Notes: a model not told the origin generated them from the letters alone. A stretch of 64,000 bases of DNA from Rossellomorea orangium (GCF_019334305.1 NZ_JAHWGH010000017.1:403035-467034), one strand, 5' to 3'. Positions 7,464 to 15,734 are shown, counted from the first letter of the stretch. Numbers and translations are program-made.

Positions 7464-8606
7464 CTAATTTAATATCAATTTTACTATTGCTTTCATGTCT
7501 TCGCATTCATCCAAAAGTAATTTAGGTAATTGAGCATAAAAGTAATTCCCTTTATTTCTAAACATAAGCAAGCTTTCTAGTAATTCGTTATTATTGCCTG
7601 TTGCTATGCCTGAGTAGTATTTAGTAAAAGGAGAATCTTGATTTAGTTCTTTTATAACTCTTATCGCTTCTTCTTTACGATCGGATTTAGCCAAAACAAA
7701 AGCTGTGTAGGAGTCCTCTAATTCGTCTGTCTCTAAAATTTTCAATCCCCAAAATATCTTTGCGAAAGTAACCTCATTTTTATCTATGTTTTTTGCGGAA
7801 CCCTCTTTGTTGTCCTTTAAGTATAGTTCTTTCGCTTTTTTTAAATTCTTTAAACACATGTCGGGACTTTCGAATAGGAAGGACATCCCTATTCTATAGT
7901 ATGCGTCTGCAAGGAAGGTCGCGCAATAAAATCCACTTTCATCTTTAATAATTTTTTCGCAAAGACTTCTGGCTTTTACTGTATCCGCCTTATTATACAA
8001 CATAACGACCGATTCAACTTCTTCTATTCTATTCATATATAACTCATTTAAAAGGGAATCGGATATTAAAGACAGCCTGTTTTTTACTTTTTCTAAATTA
8101 GTGACCACATTTCCGATTTCACCAATTGTACTGTAATAATAAACCTCACAAATTTCTAAGATAACTAATGCTTCTTGCGATTTAACTTCTTTCTGTTTTT
8201 CAGTGATTTTAGGCAAGTGACTGCTGGTGAAGGAAGATTCAAGGTGCGGGATCATTGTGTAGTAAGCTTCGATTAATTCTTTTGTGCATTTAGAAGTGAA
8301 TGTCTCTTTTTTTGAATGGAAGGATTTTAAATGGTCAATCTTTCTGTTAGCTGCTAAAAACTCTAAGGCGACTTTTACATTACTTGGTTTAGTGAGGATC
8401 AAAGTCCAATCAGCCAACACATCAATATATTTTCTAGGAAAAACAATTTTACACAGCTTTAATAATGATTTAAAATTTAATTCTGTTTTCTTCTTTCTAA
8501 AGTGTGATAATGCGCTCGGTGTTAGGTTTAATTCTTTCGCTATGTATGCCCAGGTAATATGTGTTTCCATTGTATCTATTTTTTCTTCGACCATCGCAGC
8601 TATCAT
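7464..8606 (-). CDS. aimR: AimR-like arbitrium receptor and DNA-binding regulator
   Basis: A 380-residue RRNPP-type regulator: an N-terminal HTH (around ITWAYIAKELNLTPSALSHF, residues 19-38) followed by helical TPR-type repeats to the end. From memory, the layout and several patches match SPbeta AimR, notably the C-terminal QLPKLLLDE segment and a YRIGMSFLF repeat. AimR is an HTH-TPR activator that the AimP peptide inactivates, shifting phages to lysogeny. I chose the ATG at 8606 (AAGGGG site); the upstream ATG at 8636 would sit only about 5 bases after the predicted transcription start. The region is clearly AT-richer than its neighbours. Confidence 0.85.
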   Translation of the reverse strand: MIAAMVEEKIDTMETHITWAYIAKELNLTPSALSHFRKKKTELNFKSLLKLCKIVFPRKYIDVLADWTLILTKPSNVKVALEFLAANRKIDHLKSFHSKKETFTSKCTKELIEAYYTMIPHLESSFTSSHLPKITEKQKEVKSQEALVILEICEVYYYSTIGEIGNVVTNLEKVKNRLSLISDSLLNELYMNRIEEVESVVMLYNKADTVKARSLCEKIIKDESGFYCATFLADAYYRIGMSFLFESPDMCLKNLKKAKELYLKDNKEGSAKNIDKNEVTFAKIFWGLKILETDELEDSYTAFVLAKSDRKEEAIRVIKELNQDSPFTKYYSGIATGNNNELLESLLMFRNKGNYFYAQLPKLLLDECEDMKAIVKLILN

Positions 8607-8647
8607 TTTTACTTCAACCCCTTGATTATTTTTCATCCGTTGAGTAT

Positions 8648-8677
8648 AGTATAAACCAAGATGTGTACTTTTGTAAA
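8648..8677 (-). promoter_or_regulatory. aimR promoter
   Basis: Minus strand: -35 TTTACA (8677-8672), 18-base spacer, -10 TATACT (8653-8648). Transcription would begin near 8641, which supports the aimR start at 8606. The same 80-base interval must hold the divergent promoter of the Cro-like gene at 8719. Confidence 0.65.
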
Positions 8678-8718
8678 CAACCTATCTTAAAATTGTGACT
8701 ATTGGAGGTAAAAATTTT

Positions 8719-8916
8719 ATGATCTCTTACGAACCGCTCCACCGCACGCTCCACGAAAAGGGTATTACGATGAGCTCCATGCGCGACACGGTAATCAACT
8801 CGCGAACTCAGGCGCGCATCGGCCGCAACGAATCGGTCACTCTCACGACTATAGCCGACATCTGCCGCCACCTGGACGTACCGATCGAAAAAGTTGTCCG
8901 CATTGAGCGTATTTAA
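8719..8916 (+). CDS. small Cro/CI-type HTH regulator
   Basis: A 65-residue single-domain HTH protein of the short Cro/C1 type: an MISYEPLHRTLHEKGI start, a middle recognition region, and TIADICRHLDVPIEKVVRI at the end. It starts at an ATG after a GGAGGT site. It is transcribed away from aimR and is the likely lysogeny-side repressor or Cro-like switch protein. This is one of only two prophage genes on the plus strand. Confidence 0.8.
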   Translation: MISYEPLHRTLHEKGITMSSMRDTVINSRTQARIGRNESVTLTTIADICRHLDVPIEKVVRIERI

Positions 8917-8965
8917 ACTTGCGCCTTCCATACGCTATTATGTAAAATAACTTAATACGGAGGAG

Positions 8966-9208
8966 GTGATCGGTCTGTTCATCGCAGGTCGATGTCGTCT
9001 TCCCGAACTACTTCGCCAACGCGGCATGACTCAGCGTCAGCTAGCCGATCGTACCGGCATCAATTACACGTACATAAACGACCGGGCGAACAATCGCGAC
9101 GGCTACATTCTCGGCTTGAACAACGCCAAGACGATCGCGACTGAGCTCGGCTGTCATATCGATGACTTGTACGAATGGCGCCGTGAAACACGTAGTAGCG
9201 AGGATTGA
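8966..9208 (+). CDS. XRE-family HTH regulator
   Basis: A compact HTH: LRQRGMTQRQLADRTGINYTYINDR, then AKTIATELGCHIDDLYEW, the usual XRE helix pattern. The nominal start is the GTG at 8966, but it lies inside a perfect AGGAGGTGATC ribosome site. With correct spacing the start would be a CTG at 8975. It converges with the primase gene and follows the first Cro-like gene, forming a two-gene regulator unit. Confidence 0.8.
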   Translation: MIGLFIAGRCRLPELLRQRGMTQRQLADRTGINYTYINDRANNRDGYILGLNNAKTIATELGCHIDDLYEWRRETRSSED

Positions 9209-9241
9209 ATACGACAAAAGGTAAAGCGCGGGTTTGGCGCC

Positions 9242-10240
9242 TTACCGTGACCGAAAATACGTTAAACTACGTACCTGCTCCGACTGTTCGACCGCCTGCT
9301 GCAAGACCGCCACGCCCGCCTTCGGTCCACCGCTTACAAGCGCCTCGTTCGCATCCTTGCATCCACCTTCGGTTATTCGCGCATGTCGAATCGCAACTTT
9401 GCCTATTAGCGACGATTCAACCGCACGCCTCAACTTCTCGCCAGCCTTGTCGTTGTCAGTCGCGATGATAAGTTCCTCGATAGGCGACCGCAATATCAAG
9501 TCCCGTTTCGCCTGGCTCCATTCAGCGCCGCCACACGCTATCGCCTCAAACCCTGCCTCGCGCCAGCTCATTGCGTCAATTTCCGCCTCTGCCAGCACCG
9601 CCCGTTTCGCCCGCCTACTATATACTATATCGACACCCCATAGCGAATTTTTGATAGGGTCGGCGCCTTTGACGTACCAAAACGTTTTGCCGTATTTGCT
9701 GCGGTACTTCACATTCGCCAGCAAGCCGTTCGCCCTTCGCCACGGGATCTCGACCGCCGACTTACAATCGCGCACGCCATAGTACGCCTGAGTCTCGGCG
9801 CTAATGCCTCGGCGAATAAGGTAATCCGACGGCTGAGCTTCGCCTTGCAACACCGTCTCCTTCAACGGTTGCCTAGTCCGCTGAGTTTTGAGATGCAACG
9901 GTTTCAATCGCAGTCCATCGCCCGTCTCAGCCACGCCATACTTTTCCGCCAAGTAATCCTCGGCTTCCTCATACGTTTCTTGACGCATGAACGCTAGCAG
10001 TTTGACGAAGTTGCCGCTCGCCCATTCAGCGTCGTAGTAACCGGAATCGCTCCACACGCCCGCCGGATATTCACCGTAAGGTTCCAGTCGCACGAAAAAG
10101 CTTGGCGATTTATCATAGCGAAAAGGGCTGGCCGCAAGCAGTTTATCGCCGGTCCACGTCGGCCGCGTCCATTCGAACTCTCGCAGCTCCGATTCGACGT
10201 CAACCTCGGTCGGCACGTTTTTTATGACAATAGTCGGCAT
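9242..10240 (-). CDS. phage DNA primase with TOPRIM domain
   Basis: A 332-residue DnaG-type primase without an N-terminal zinc finger. The catalytic TOPRIM core lies at about 210-290: VLAEAEIDAMSWREAGF (Glu motif), then IACGGAEWSQ and IIATDNDKAGEKL (DxD motif). The preceding region (YLIRRGISAETQAYYGV) resembles the RNA polymerase-like part of DnaG. It synthesises primers for the phage replisome and is the last gene of the right operon, converging with the XRE gene. Confidence 0.88.
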   Translation of the reverse strand: MPTIVIKNVPTEVDVESELREFEWTRPTWTGDKLLAASPFRYDKSPSFFVRLEPYGEYPAGVWSDSGYYDAEWASGNFVKLLAFMRQETYEEAEDYLAEKYGVAETGDGLRLKPLHLKTQRTRQPLKETVLQGEAQPSDYLIRRGISAETQAYYGVRDCKSAVEIPWRRANGLLANVKYRSKYGKTFWYVKGADPIKNSLWGVDIVYSRRAKRAVLAEAEIDAMSWREAGFEAIACGGAEWSQAKRDLILRSPIEELIIATDNDKAGEKLRRAVESSLIGKVAIRHARITEGGCKDANEALVSGGPKAGVAVLQQAVEQSEQVRSLTYFRSR

Positions 10241-10427
10241 TATATCGCCTCCTTTACAGTATTATTACGCTTGTGTTACGGATTGTCAGTCGAAGTTTGT
10301 CGAGGAATAAATTGGAATACGCAATCCGGTATACGTATATCTGCGAATTCCCCCGCCTATCGCCCGATTGCTCCGAATATCTGCGTAAATATAAATATAT
10401 TAATATTCGCAAACTCGCTCGAAAGTC
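10241..10427. other. AT-rich non-coding stretch with short repeats
   Basis: No ORF is supported. The stretch holds two copies of ATATCTGCG (in about 10337-10394), a run of TATA/AATAT, and a near-palindrome around 10375-10400. Its place next to primase and helicase genes makes an origin or promoter region conceivable. Confidence 0.3.
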
Positions 10428-10631
10428 CTACGTGAGCCCTTGCGTATAGTTCAGCCGCCAGCCTGCCTTGCGGAGATCAGCGACCGTCCAGGACCGCACG
10501 ACCCATCGGCTGTGATGCGATTCGAGCGAGTGGACTTCGCATTCGGGCGAGTTTGGCTTGACGACTAGCTTGCCGACTAGACCGTCAGGGTGGCGTAGGA
10601 TGTCGCCGTGTTTGAATGGTGCGTTGCTCAT
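10428..10631 (-). CDS. hypothetical phage protein, 67 aa
   Basis: A small protein beginning with FKHGDILRHPDGLVGKLVV, which reads like a small beta-barrel/SH3-type fold, and ending GWRLNYTQGLT. No family recognised. It has a GGAGGTAAT site and lies between the primase and the next small gene. Confidence 0.6.
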   Translation of the reverse strand: MSNAPFKHGDILRHPDGLVGKLVVKPNSPECEVHSLESHHSRWVVRSWTVADLRKAGWRLNYTQGLT

Positions 10632-10712
10632 GCGATTACCTCCTTAATACTATCGTATATAATTCGCTGTGAGGATTCGTCTGTTAATTGCGGAATGTCG
10701 TCGAATTGCGTA

Positions 10713-10913
10713 CTAAATCATCTTAATATTTCTGACCTGCGACCTGTGAAAATCCGTTCCTTTTGTCTGACCTTGTATACTTCTTACACGCAAAGAACTG
10801 TCTAAGCCATTATTGAATTCGTATAAATTACGTTCTTCCACACTACCCGTAAGTTTAACGTTGTGATTACCACTACTTACTTCAAATTCTATTCTCACAA
10901 TTTCATTTAACAC
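10713..10913 (-). CDS. hypothetical phage protein, 66 aa
   Basis: The sequence suggests alternating beta strands (IVRIEFEVSSGNHNVKLTGSV). It is AT-richer than flanking replication genes. Ribosome site present, family unknown. Confidence 0.5.
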   Translation of the reverse strand: MLNEIVRIEFEVSSGNHNVKLTGSVEERNLYEFNNGLDSSLRVRSIQGQTKGTDFHRSQVRNIKMI

Positions 10914-10968
10914 CGTTCTATCACTCCTTCGTTACATGTGTCGAATCGGAATCTAATCAAATAGTCTA

Positions 10969-11115
10969 TTACTTTTTTTCTAACTTCTTGTACCAATACC
11001 CATCATTTAAAATGCTGTTTAATTTTTCAACACGTTCAGCAACCTCGTTTTCATCAGTGTAGAAAGTGTTTTCGGAAATTTCATTGAACCACATAATCAC
11101 ATACACTTCATCCAA
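10969..11115 (-). CDS. hypothetical phage protein, 48 aa
   Basis: An ORF starting at TTG behind a strong AAGGAAGGTG site: MDEVYVIMWFNEISENTFYT and a C-terminal helix rich in Lys and Glu. It fills the gap before the helicase gene. Function unknown. Confidence 0.5.
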   Translation of the reverse strand: MDEVYVIMWFNEISENTFYTDENEVAERVEKLNSILNDGYWYKKLEKK

Positions 11116-11158
11116 AGTTTTCACCTTCCTTTTCTACATTACATGGGTCTTTATCGCA

Positions 11159-12511
11159 TCAAAAATCGAACTGACTCGCCGCTGCCTCTCCGGTTTCCAT
11201 CTCTTTAATGATTCCGATTTGCGGAAGGTAAAGGATCTCGGCGCTCTCACCTTCGCCACCATCGCGCCCTTTATTTAACCCGATGATACCTCGCCCTTCT
11301 TTAGCGTTCGTATCCACCGCAATCAGTATCGCAGCATCTTGCAGCAATGCTTTCGTCTTAGAAACTTCTGAACGCTTTGGCAACCGCAATTCACGATTTC
11401 CTTGTTCGTCCTCTTTCTCGTCGACCTCATCCGCCTGGGTGATTGCGAATATAACCGTTTGGGTGGATCCCGCGAGTCGACGTAGCTTCTTACTTGTATT
11501 CGCCGCATCTCCTCCGGTGGTTTTGGACGTATTCTTTTCATAATCGAGGTAATAGAACGGATCAATCACGACTACATCCGCATTTGTTTGACGAATGTCT
11601 GCTTCTAATTGTCCGAGGTCGCGGCGATTAAAGTCGTCATCGTCCACGCCTCTTACGATAATGTTGCCGGGCAGAATGTCGTTCATGCGCTCAAGGAATG
11701 CGAAAAACTCCTGCTCGAACTCGGGCGGTAATTTAGCGTGGCGAATGTCTTTCGAATTAAAACCGGCTTCCATGTCGACACCGTTTAACTCGGCAATGGT
11801 TGCGCCTGTTCGACTTGACATCGACGTGTAGATTCTCACCATTCCTTCGTACCAGCCCATTTCCATCAGCCATATGAGAACGTTAGCGCCCTGGAAAGCG
11901 AGCTCGACAGCCTCCTCGATCGTGCAAGCCGACTTCCCTCTCCCGGACTTTCCGTACCATACGTAGACGTTCGAGGACACGTAACCGCCTGTCGCCTTAT
12001 TGATGAACGGAAATTTCGATTCCCACACTCGATAAGATTCGCCTTCACGTCGACGTTCGTATTCTTCGCGGAACTTCGAAATGTCGTCCTTGACGCTTGT
12101 TCCTACTTTACTCAGAACACTTGTTCCCATTTTAATACGTTCAGCTTCCGAAATCAAGTCCTCGAGTAATTTATTTCCATCGTTCTCGCTCCCGAACATT
12201 GTGCCGAATTTACCGTTAATAAAGTCCGCCAAATGTTGCTTCGCCGAATGCGACTTGATTTGCTTCGCCGAATATTCGTAGCTGGCGTCAGCGTTCGCAT
12301 GATACAAATCGCTAAACTCCGGCAGTTCCGCCACAAGCGTCTCGACCGACGGAGCCTGCCCGCGATTCTGCTCGGCGTATGATTCGATAAACCGCAGGGC
12401 CTTCCGCTCGGCTTCGGTCGGCATGTCGGCAGCCGTGACGTTGAAGCGCTTGAGTGCCTGCGGGTCGTTGCCATCGATAACTTTCGATAAGAATAATTGA
12501 CCGTGGATCAT
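11159..12511 (-). CDS. DnaB-like replicative helicase
   Basis: A 450-residue RecA-fold helicase. The N-terminal 140 residues are helical like DnaB N-domains. Walker A is GKSGRGKS at 187-194, and Walker B is DVVVIDP near 311, followed by an AITQADE segment and an arginine-rich tail region. It unwinds the phage fork as a hexamer, with the DnaC-like loader and primase of the same operon. It starts at an ATG after GAGGAACG. Confidence 0.9.
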   Translation of the reverse strand: MIHGQLFLSKVIDGNDPQALKRFNVTAADMPTEAERKALRFIESYAEQNRGQAPSVETLVAELPEFSDLYHANADASYEYSAKQIKSHSAKQHLADFINGKFGTMFGSENDGNKLLEDLISEAERIKMGTSVLSKVGTSVKDDISKFREEYERRREGESYRVWESKFPFINKATGGYVSSNVYVWYGKSGRGKSACTIEEAVELAFQGANVLIWLMEMGWYEGMVRIYTSMSSRTGATIAELNGVDMEAGFNSKDIRHAKLPPEFEQEFFAFLERMNDILPGNIIVRGVDDDDFNRRDLGQLEADIRQTNADVVVIDPFYYLDYEKNTSKTTGGDAANTSKKLRRLAGSTQTVIFAITQADEVDEKEDEQGNRELRLPKRSEVSKTKALLQDAAILIAVDTNAKEGRGIIGLNKGRDGGEGESAEILYLPQIGIIKEMETGEAAASQFDF

Positions 12512-12550
12512 TCGCGTTCCTCCTTTAGTTGCGTGGTTGTTTCGTATAGT

Positions 12551-12802
12551 TCAGTAATCACTTTTCGTTAATATATTTTCTGGTTCAATATCGTGAAGTT
12601 CGCATACATCAAAAAGATTTATACAAACCACTCCCCCGTGTACTAGCGTTATTTGAAAACCTCCATCTTCTACAATTAAATCGTCATCTAAATCAGCGAA
12701 TTCTTTAAGTTCGCTGATATTAATCCAAAGGTTCAAATCATTGTCGGATACCCATCGCATCTCTTTATCTTGAACGAATTTATATAGTTCAAGTTCCGTC
12801 AT
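12551..12802 (-). CDS. hypothetical acidic phage protein, 83 aa
   Basis: An acidic protein (DDDLIVEDGGFQITLVHGGVV) of alternating strands and helices, with no recognised motif. Translated downstream of a small 42-aa ORF in the right operon. AT-rich relative to the helicase gene. Confidence 0.55.
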   Translation of the reverse strand: MTELELYKFVQDKEMRWVSDNDLNLWINISELKEFADLDDDLIVEDGGFQITLVHGGVVCINLFDVCELHDIEPENILTKSDY

Positions 12803-12831
12803 TATTCATCATCCTTTCTCCGCTCTATGTG

Positions 12832-12960
12832 TCAATTTGGATTATTTACATAGGTTTCAAATGGGTGAAATTCGATAGATGTCCCATCATCAAAATATAT
12901 TGTGTTGCGCTTTATTTCCACGACTGTTTTCCCGATTAAATGTTTCAATTCTTCTTTCAT
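12832..12960 (-). CDS. hypothetical phage peptide, 42 aa
   Basis: An ORF with a strong AAAGGAGC site: MKEELKHLIGKTVVEIKRNT followed by DDGTSIEFHPF, a pattern seen in short beta-barrel phage proteins. Function unknown. Confidence 0.5.
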   Translation of the reverse strand: MKEELKHLIGKTVVEIKRNTIYFDDGTSIEFHPFETYVNNPN

Positions 12961-12995
12961 TTTTTTCAGCTCCTTTATGATTTAGTTTGAGTATA

Positions 12996-13529
12996 CTATT
13001 CGCTTTCCTTACTCAACTCCGCCAACTCCTGCTTAATCTCCGCAACTTTCGCCGTATTGCCATCCGCCTTGTAGTAATTCATCCAGTCGAGGCATGCGTC
13101 GATTTTCTGCTTGCGCAACTTACGCTCCTGTTTCTTACGTTTCGCCTCCTGCGATGATAACTCACGTGCCGACGTATTCTTTTTTCGCTCATTCATAATA
13201 TCGTCTCCTCCTTCGTAGTTTTCGCCATATAAGAAACTCATATCGAGGTTGAAATTTATCGGTATAATTGGCGATGATCCCGGCTCAATCGGCGCAGGGT
13301 TCGCCCGCAGGTACTCGTCGGCTTGGCTGGCGTCTGCTACTAGCGTCAGGTCTTCGGCACCAGCCTCAATGCTATCGGCGTTTCCCACGTCGAAGAGCTC
13401 AAAAATGCGGTCTTTCCACGTTCCGTCCGGATAAAACCATTCTTGCTCGTAGTAACTCTCGACTTGGAACACGCGATTGCCGTAGCCGTTGACGCGAACC
13501 AGGTCGCCGAATGTGATCGGATTATTCAT
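12996..13529 (-). CDS. hypothetical phage protein, 177 aa
   Basis: The N-terminal half (ITFGDLVRVNGYGNRVFQVE) looks like a small beta-barrel. The C-terminal half is Lys/Arg/Glu-rich (QEAKRKKQERKLRKQK) and probably coiled. An internal ATG behind GGAGGA at residue about 112 could start a separate basic protein. ATG 13529 or GTG 13532 are both possible starts after GGAGG. Confidence 0.6.
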   Translation of the reverse strand: MNNPITFGDLVRVNGYGNRVFQVESYYEQEWFYPDGTWKDRIFELFDVGNADSIEAGAEDLTLVADASQADEYLRANPAPIEPGSSPIIPINFNLDMSFLYGENYEGGDDIMNERKKNTSARELSSQEAKRKKQERKLRKQKIDACLDWMNYYKADGNTAKVAEIKQELAELSKESE

Positions 13530-13686
13530 CACGATAGACCTCCTTAATTACGTAGTTGGCGTCGAGGCATACGCTGTCAGCTCCATCTACAATGACCGCG
13601 TTTAAGATGTCGATGATACTGTCGTTTGATAACGGTTCCTCGAAATTTCCGGTGACTTCGATTTCAATTAACGCTTTCATCGTCAT
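13522..13686 (-). CDS. hypothetical phage protein, 54 aa
   Basis: A small ORF (MKALIEIEVTGNFEEP) ending in NYVIKEVYRDE. Its last codons supply the GGAGG site of the next gene and overlap its start. Start at ATG 13686 or ATG 13680 behind GGAGGGG. Function unknown. Confidence 0.5.
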   Translation of the reverse strand: MTMKALIEIEVTGNFEEPLSNDSIIDILNAVIVDGADSVCLDANYVIKEVYRDE

Positions 13687-13700
13687 TTCCCCTCCTTCGG

Positions 13701-14459
13701 TTACTTACGCTTGCCACGATGGCTATTTCCACTGAAATGCTCGATATGGCACTGATCGTTCATGCGGTCATACAAACGGTGGTCGAATACGGTTTTCATT
13801 TCTTCTAACGGTAAGTTGGACGTGAATATCGTAGGGTATCCGTTCACTGTCCGATGGTTAATAACTGCGTGAATATATCCGCGAAACTTCGGACTGCAAT
13901 CGCGGACGCCAATGTCGTCAAGCACGGCGAAAGGTACGTTCATAACCTTGCGCATTTCCTGCTTGAAACGCTCCATGTCGCCTTCGTCGTTCGTCATTAC
14001 CGCCAAGTTAAAATCCGTTTGCCAGCGATTTGTATCGAGAAAATATGCCGGACACTGAAGCGCCTGCCTACCGCGCTTTAATGCTCCGAGGTAATTTGCG
14101 ATAATATATTCGTTCATCACGCTTATCGCCGAGGTCGTTTTCCCATTTCCGGGCTGCTCGCTCCATAAATACAAACTTTTGATCCGCGGAGCATTTTCGT
14201 CGAATTGCCGTTCGAACGTAGCCACGTATTTTTCAAGCGTCGCATAAACTTTCGCCTGACCTTCTCGTGCTGGCGAATTGGCAAGCGTAAGCAGTCGGTA
14301 GTCGGCCGGCGTGTTGGCGTTGGCGATTCGGCCGCCTTTTCCGCTGTGGCCGTGCATGGCGATAAATGCCGGACAGTTGCGATTGCATGCGTCTGAGTTG
14401 GCGAGCTTGCATCGGCCGGCTAGTACGCAGTTTGATGCGTGGTTATTCGGTTGAGTCAT
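13701..14459 (-). CDS. DnaC-like helicase loader ATPase
   Basis: A 252-residue AAA+ protein of the DnaC/DnaI type: Walker A GNGKTT at 104-109, Walker B FAVLDDIG near 175, sensor region TSNLPLEEM, then an Arg-containing DHRLYDRMN segment. The first 35 residues hold five Cys (CVLAGRC, CNRNCP), suggesting a small zinc-binding N-domain that contacts the helicase. It loads the phage helicase at the origin. Confidence 0.88.
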   Translation of the reverse strand: MTQPNNHASNCVLAGRCKLANSDACNRNCPAFIAMHGHSGKGGRIANANTPADYRLLTLANSPAREGQAKVYATLEKYVATFERQFDENAPRIKSLYLWSEQPGNGKTTSAISVMNEYIIANYLGALKRGRQALQCPAYFLDTNRWQTDFNLAVMTNDEGDMERFKQEMRKVMNVPFAVLDDIGVRDCSPKFRGYIHAVINHRTVNGYPTIFTSNLPLEEMKTVFDHRLYDRMNDQCHIEHFSGNSHRGKRK

Positions 14460-14472
14460 TGGCGTTCCTCCT

Positions 14473-14622
14473 TCAGAAATATTTCGGATGTGGTTCGGTG
14501 ATTTTACCCTTGCCGTTACATAAATCGCATTTCACCTTTTCGCCGTATCCGTCTTCAATATCTACGATTACTCTCGTACCTTTTCCGCTACATCCATAAC
14601 AAACGATAGTTACCGTTTCCAC
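14473..14622 (-). CDS. DnaJ-type zinc-finger peptide, 49 aa
   Basis: Two CxxCxGxG modules, CYGCSGKG at 8-15 and CDLCNGKG at 32-39, as in the DnaJ cysteine-rich domain, with no J-domain. Start at GTG 14622 behind AAAAGGAGGG. It may bind zinc and single-stranded DNA or a partner protein. It sits between two replication genes. Confidence 0.6.
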   Translation of the reverse strand: METVTIVCYGCSGKGTRVIVDIEDGYGEKVKCDLCNGKGKITEPHPKYF

Positions 14623-14637
14623 TTCGCTTCCCTCCTT

Positions 14638-15024
14638 TTACAACCAATCCTCGTCAACCTCTCCCGCCTGACTCTGCGCCGCACTCTCCGCCCTCATCAT
14701 TTCGAGCTGCACCGTCTGAATGTTGCGCTTCATATACGCCACCATGAATCCGAAGTTGATGCCCGGATAATCTCGCGTCGGCCTATACTCCGCCAGGCAC
14801 ACGTCGATAAACCGCTTCGTAAATTCCGCGCCATACTTGCCCGCCTTCCGCTTCGTCCCGATCCAGTTGCCGAGCTGCCCGCGCTCCGACGCCCACGTGC
14901 CGAACGGCTGATAGTCGACGTTGAATCGTGCGAGGTGTTGGTCGGATAGATAAGCGAGCATGTCGTTTACAGACCATTGCGCTACTTCCTTTTCGTTATA
15001 TTTCACCTTCGGTTTACCTGCCAT
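14638..15024 (-). CDS. hypothetical phage protein, 128 aa
   Basis: A basic, aromatic-rich protein (YNEKEVAQWSVNDMLAYL, GTWASERGQLGNWIGTKRK) that could bind DNA. I chose ATG 15024, spaced 9 bases from GAGGAGG, over TTG 15030. Its C-terminus is acidic. It overlaps the upstream gene by 11 bases. It may assist the DnaC-like loader next to it, by position only. Confidence 0.6.
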   Translation of the reverse strand: MAGKPKVKYNEKEVAQWSVNDMLAYLSDQHLARFNVDYQPFGTWASERGQLGNWIGTKRKAGKYGAEFTKRFIDVCLAEYRPTRDYPGINFGFMVAYMKRNIQTVQLEMMRAESAAQSQAGEVDEDWL

Positions 15025-15319
15025 GCTCAAGCGCCTCCTCTGCGATTTCTAATGCGTCCTCCGACGGGTAAACCGTGATTTCCCATAACGCTTGACGTAA
15101 TCGTTCAACCTCGGCAATCAGCTCTACGACATCAGTCCGGGCGCTGGCGATGAATTCTGCGTCTGCTTGATAATCGATTTCGCTTGCGATTGATACTTCG
15201 AGATTGTCAACGGTCACTTCGTACGTTCCGCTCATTTGATACGGGAACACTTTCCACGGCCCTTCCGTTACTGCCTCCGCTCGTTTGCGGATTGCGTTTA
15301 AGTCGAGTTTGTTCGTCAT
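15014..15319 (-). CDS. Ea22-like phage protein
   Basis: About 101 residues beginning KLDLNAIRKRAEAVTEGPW and later AEFIASARTDVVELIAEVERLR. The A-x-x-A-T-E-G-P-W and AEFIA-ARTDV patterns are common in small Ea22/Ead-type phage proteins of unknown function. Start at ATG 15319 after AAAGGACGG. Confidence 0.65.
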   Translation of the reverse strand: MTNKLDLNAIRKRAEAVTEGPWKVFPYQMSGTYEVTVDNLEVSIASEIDYQADAEFIASARTDVVELIAEVERLRQALWEITVYPSEDALEIAEEALEHGR

Positions 15320-15418
15320 ACTACCGTCCTTTCTGCGCTTCATAGCGCCTTATATTAGCGTCCTAACTCGCGTCAGGTACAAACACCTTAGCGCCTCTCT
15401 ATCGCCATCTACGCGCCT

Positions 15419-15589
15419 CTACCGAGCCTCTCCGATTGACTCGTACACAAGCGCCTTAGCCACCTGTAAGCCGCGTAGGAAGTCCGGGTTGGTGACGCCT
15501 GCTGATTCGAGTTTGATGCGGTCGGTCAGGGCGGCTAGGATGGCGGTTGCGGTGGCGTTGCAGCAGCCGGGTGAATTGCGTTTGGTCAT
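15419..15589 (-). CDS. hypothetical phage protein, 56 aa
   Basis: Starts MTKRNSPGCCNATAT after AAAGGAGG and ends GLQVAKALVYESIGEAR. Helical, no family recognised. Longer versions of this ORF read through a neighbouring gene in another frame and are not supported. Confidence 0.5.
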   Translation of the reverse strand: MTKRNSPGCCNATATAILAALTDRIKLESAGVTNPDFLRGLQVAKALVYESIGEAR

Positions 15590-15593
15590 GCGA

Positions 15594-15734
15594 TCAGGCC
15601 TCCTTTCTATTTGACTTTTTAATCTCTTTCTCGAATCCTGCGTATATCCATTCAACAATGAAAACCTCATCATTAGTGAGTTCCCTTTTGAAATATTCTT
15701 CAAGGTTTTTCTTTTGTTCCTTTTCGGATAACAT
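15594..15734 (-). CDS. hypothetical phage protein, 46 aa
   Basis: A charged helical ORF (MLSEKEQKKNLEEYFKREL) ending in EIKKSNRKEA, with a GGGAGTG site upstream. Its stop lies within the ribosome-site region of the 56-aa gene, so the two are probably coupled. Function unknown. Confidence 0.5.
   Translation of the reverse strand: MLSEKEQKKNLEEYFKRELTNDEVFIVEWIYAGFEKEIKKSNRKEA

Noticed and set aside
7464..8606. Rap/Phr or PlcR/PapR pair instead of arbitrium
   Set aside because: Rap lacks an HTH. PlcR-type systems occur with secreted virulence genes. Phage location, pairing and length favour AimR, though this is not proven without a search.
8719..9208. Toxin-antitoxin pair
   Set aside because: Both products are HTH regulators and neither has a toxin fold.
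11066..11278. Plus-strand ORF near the helicase
   Set aside because: Antisense to the helicase end and the 48-aa gene, with no ribosome site.
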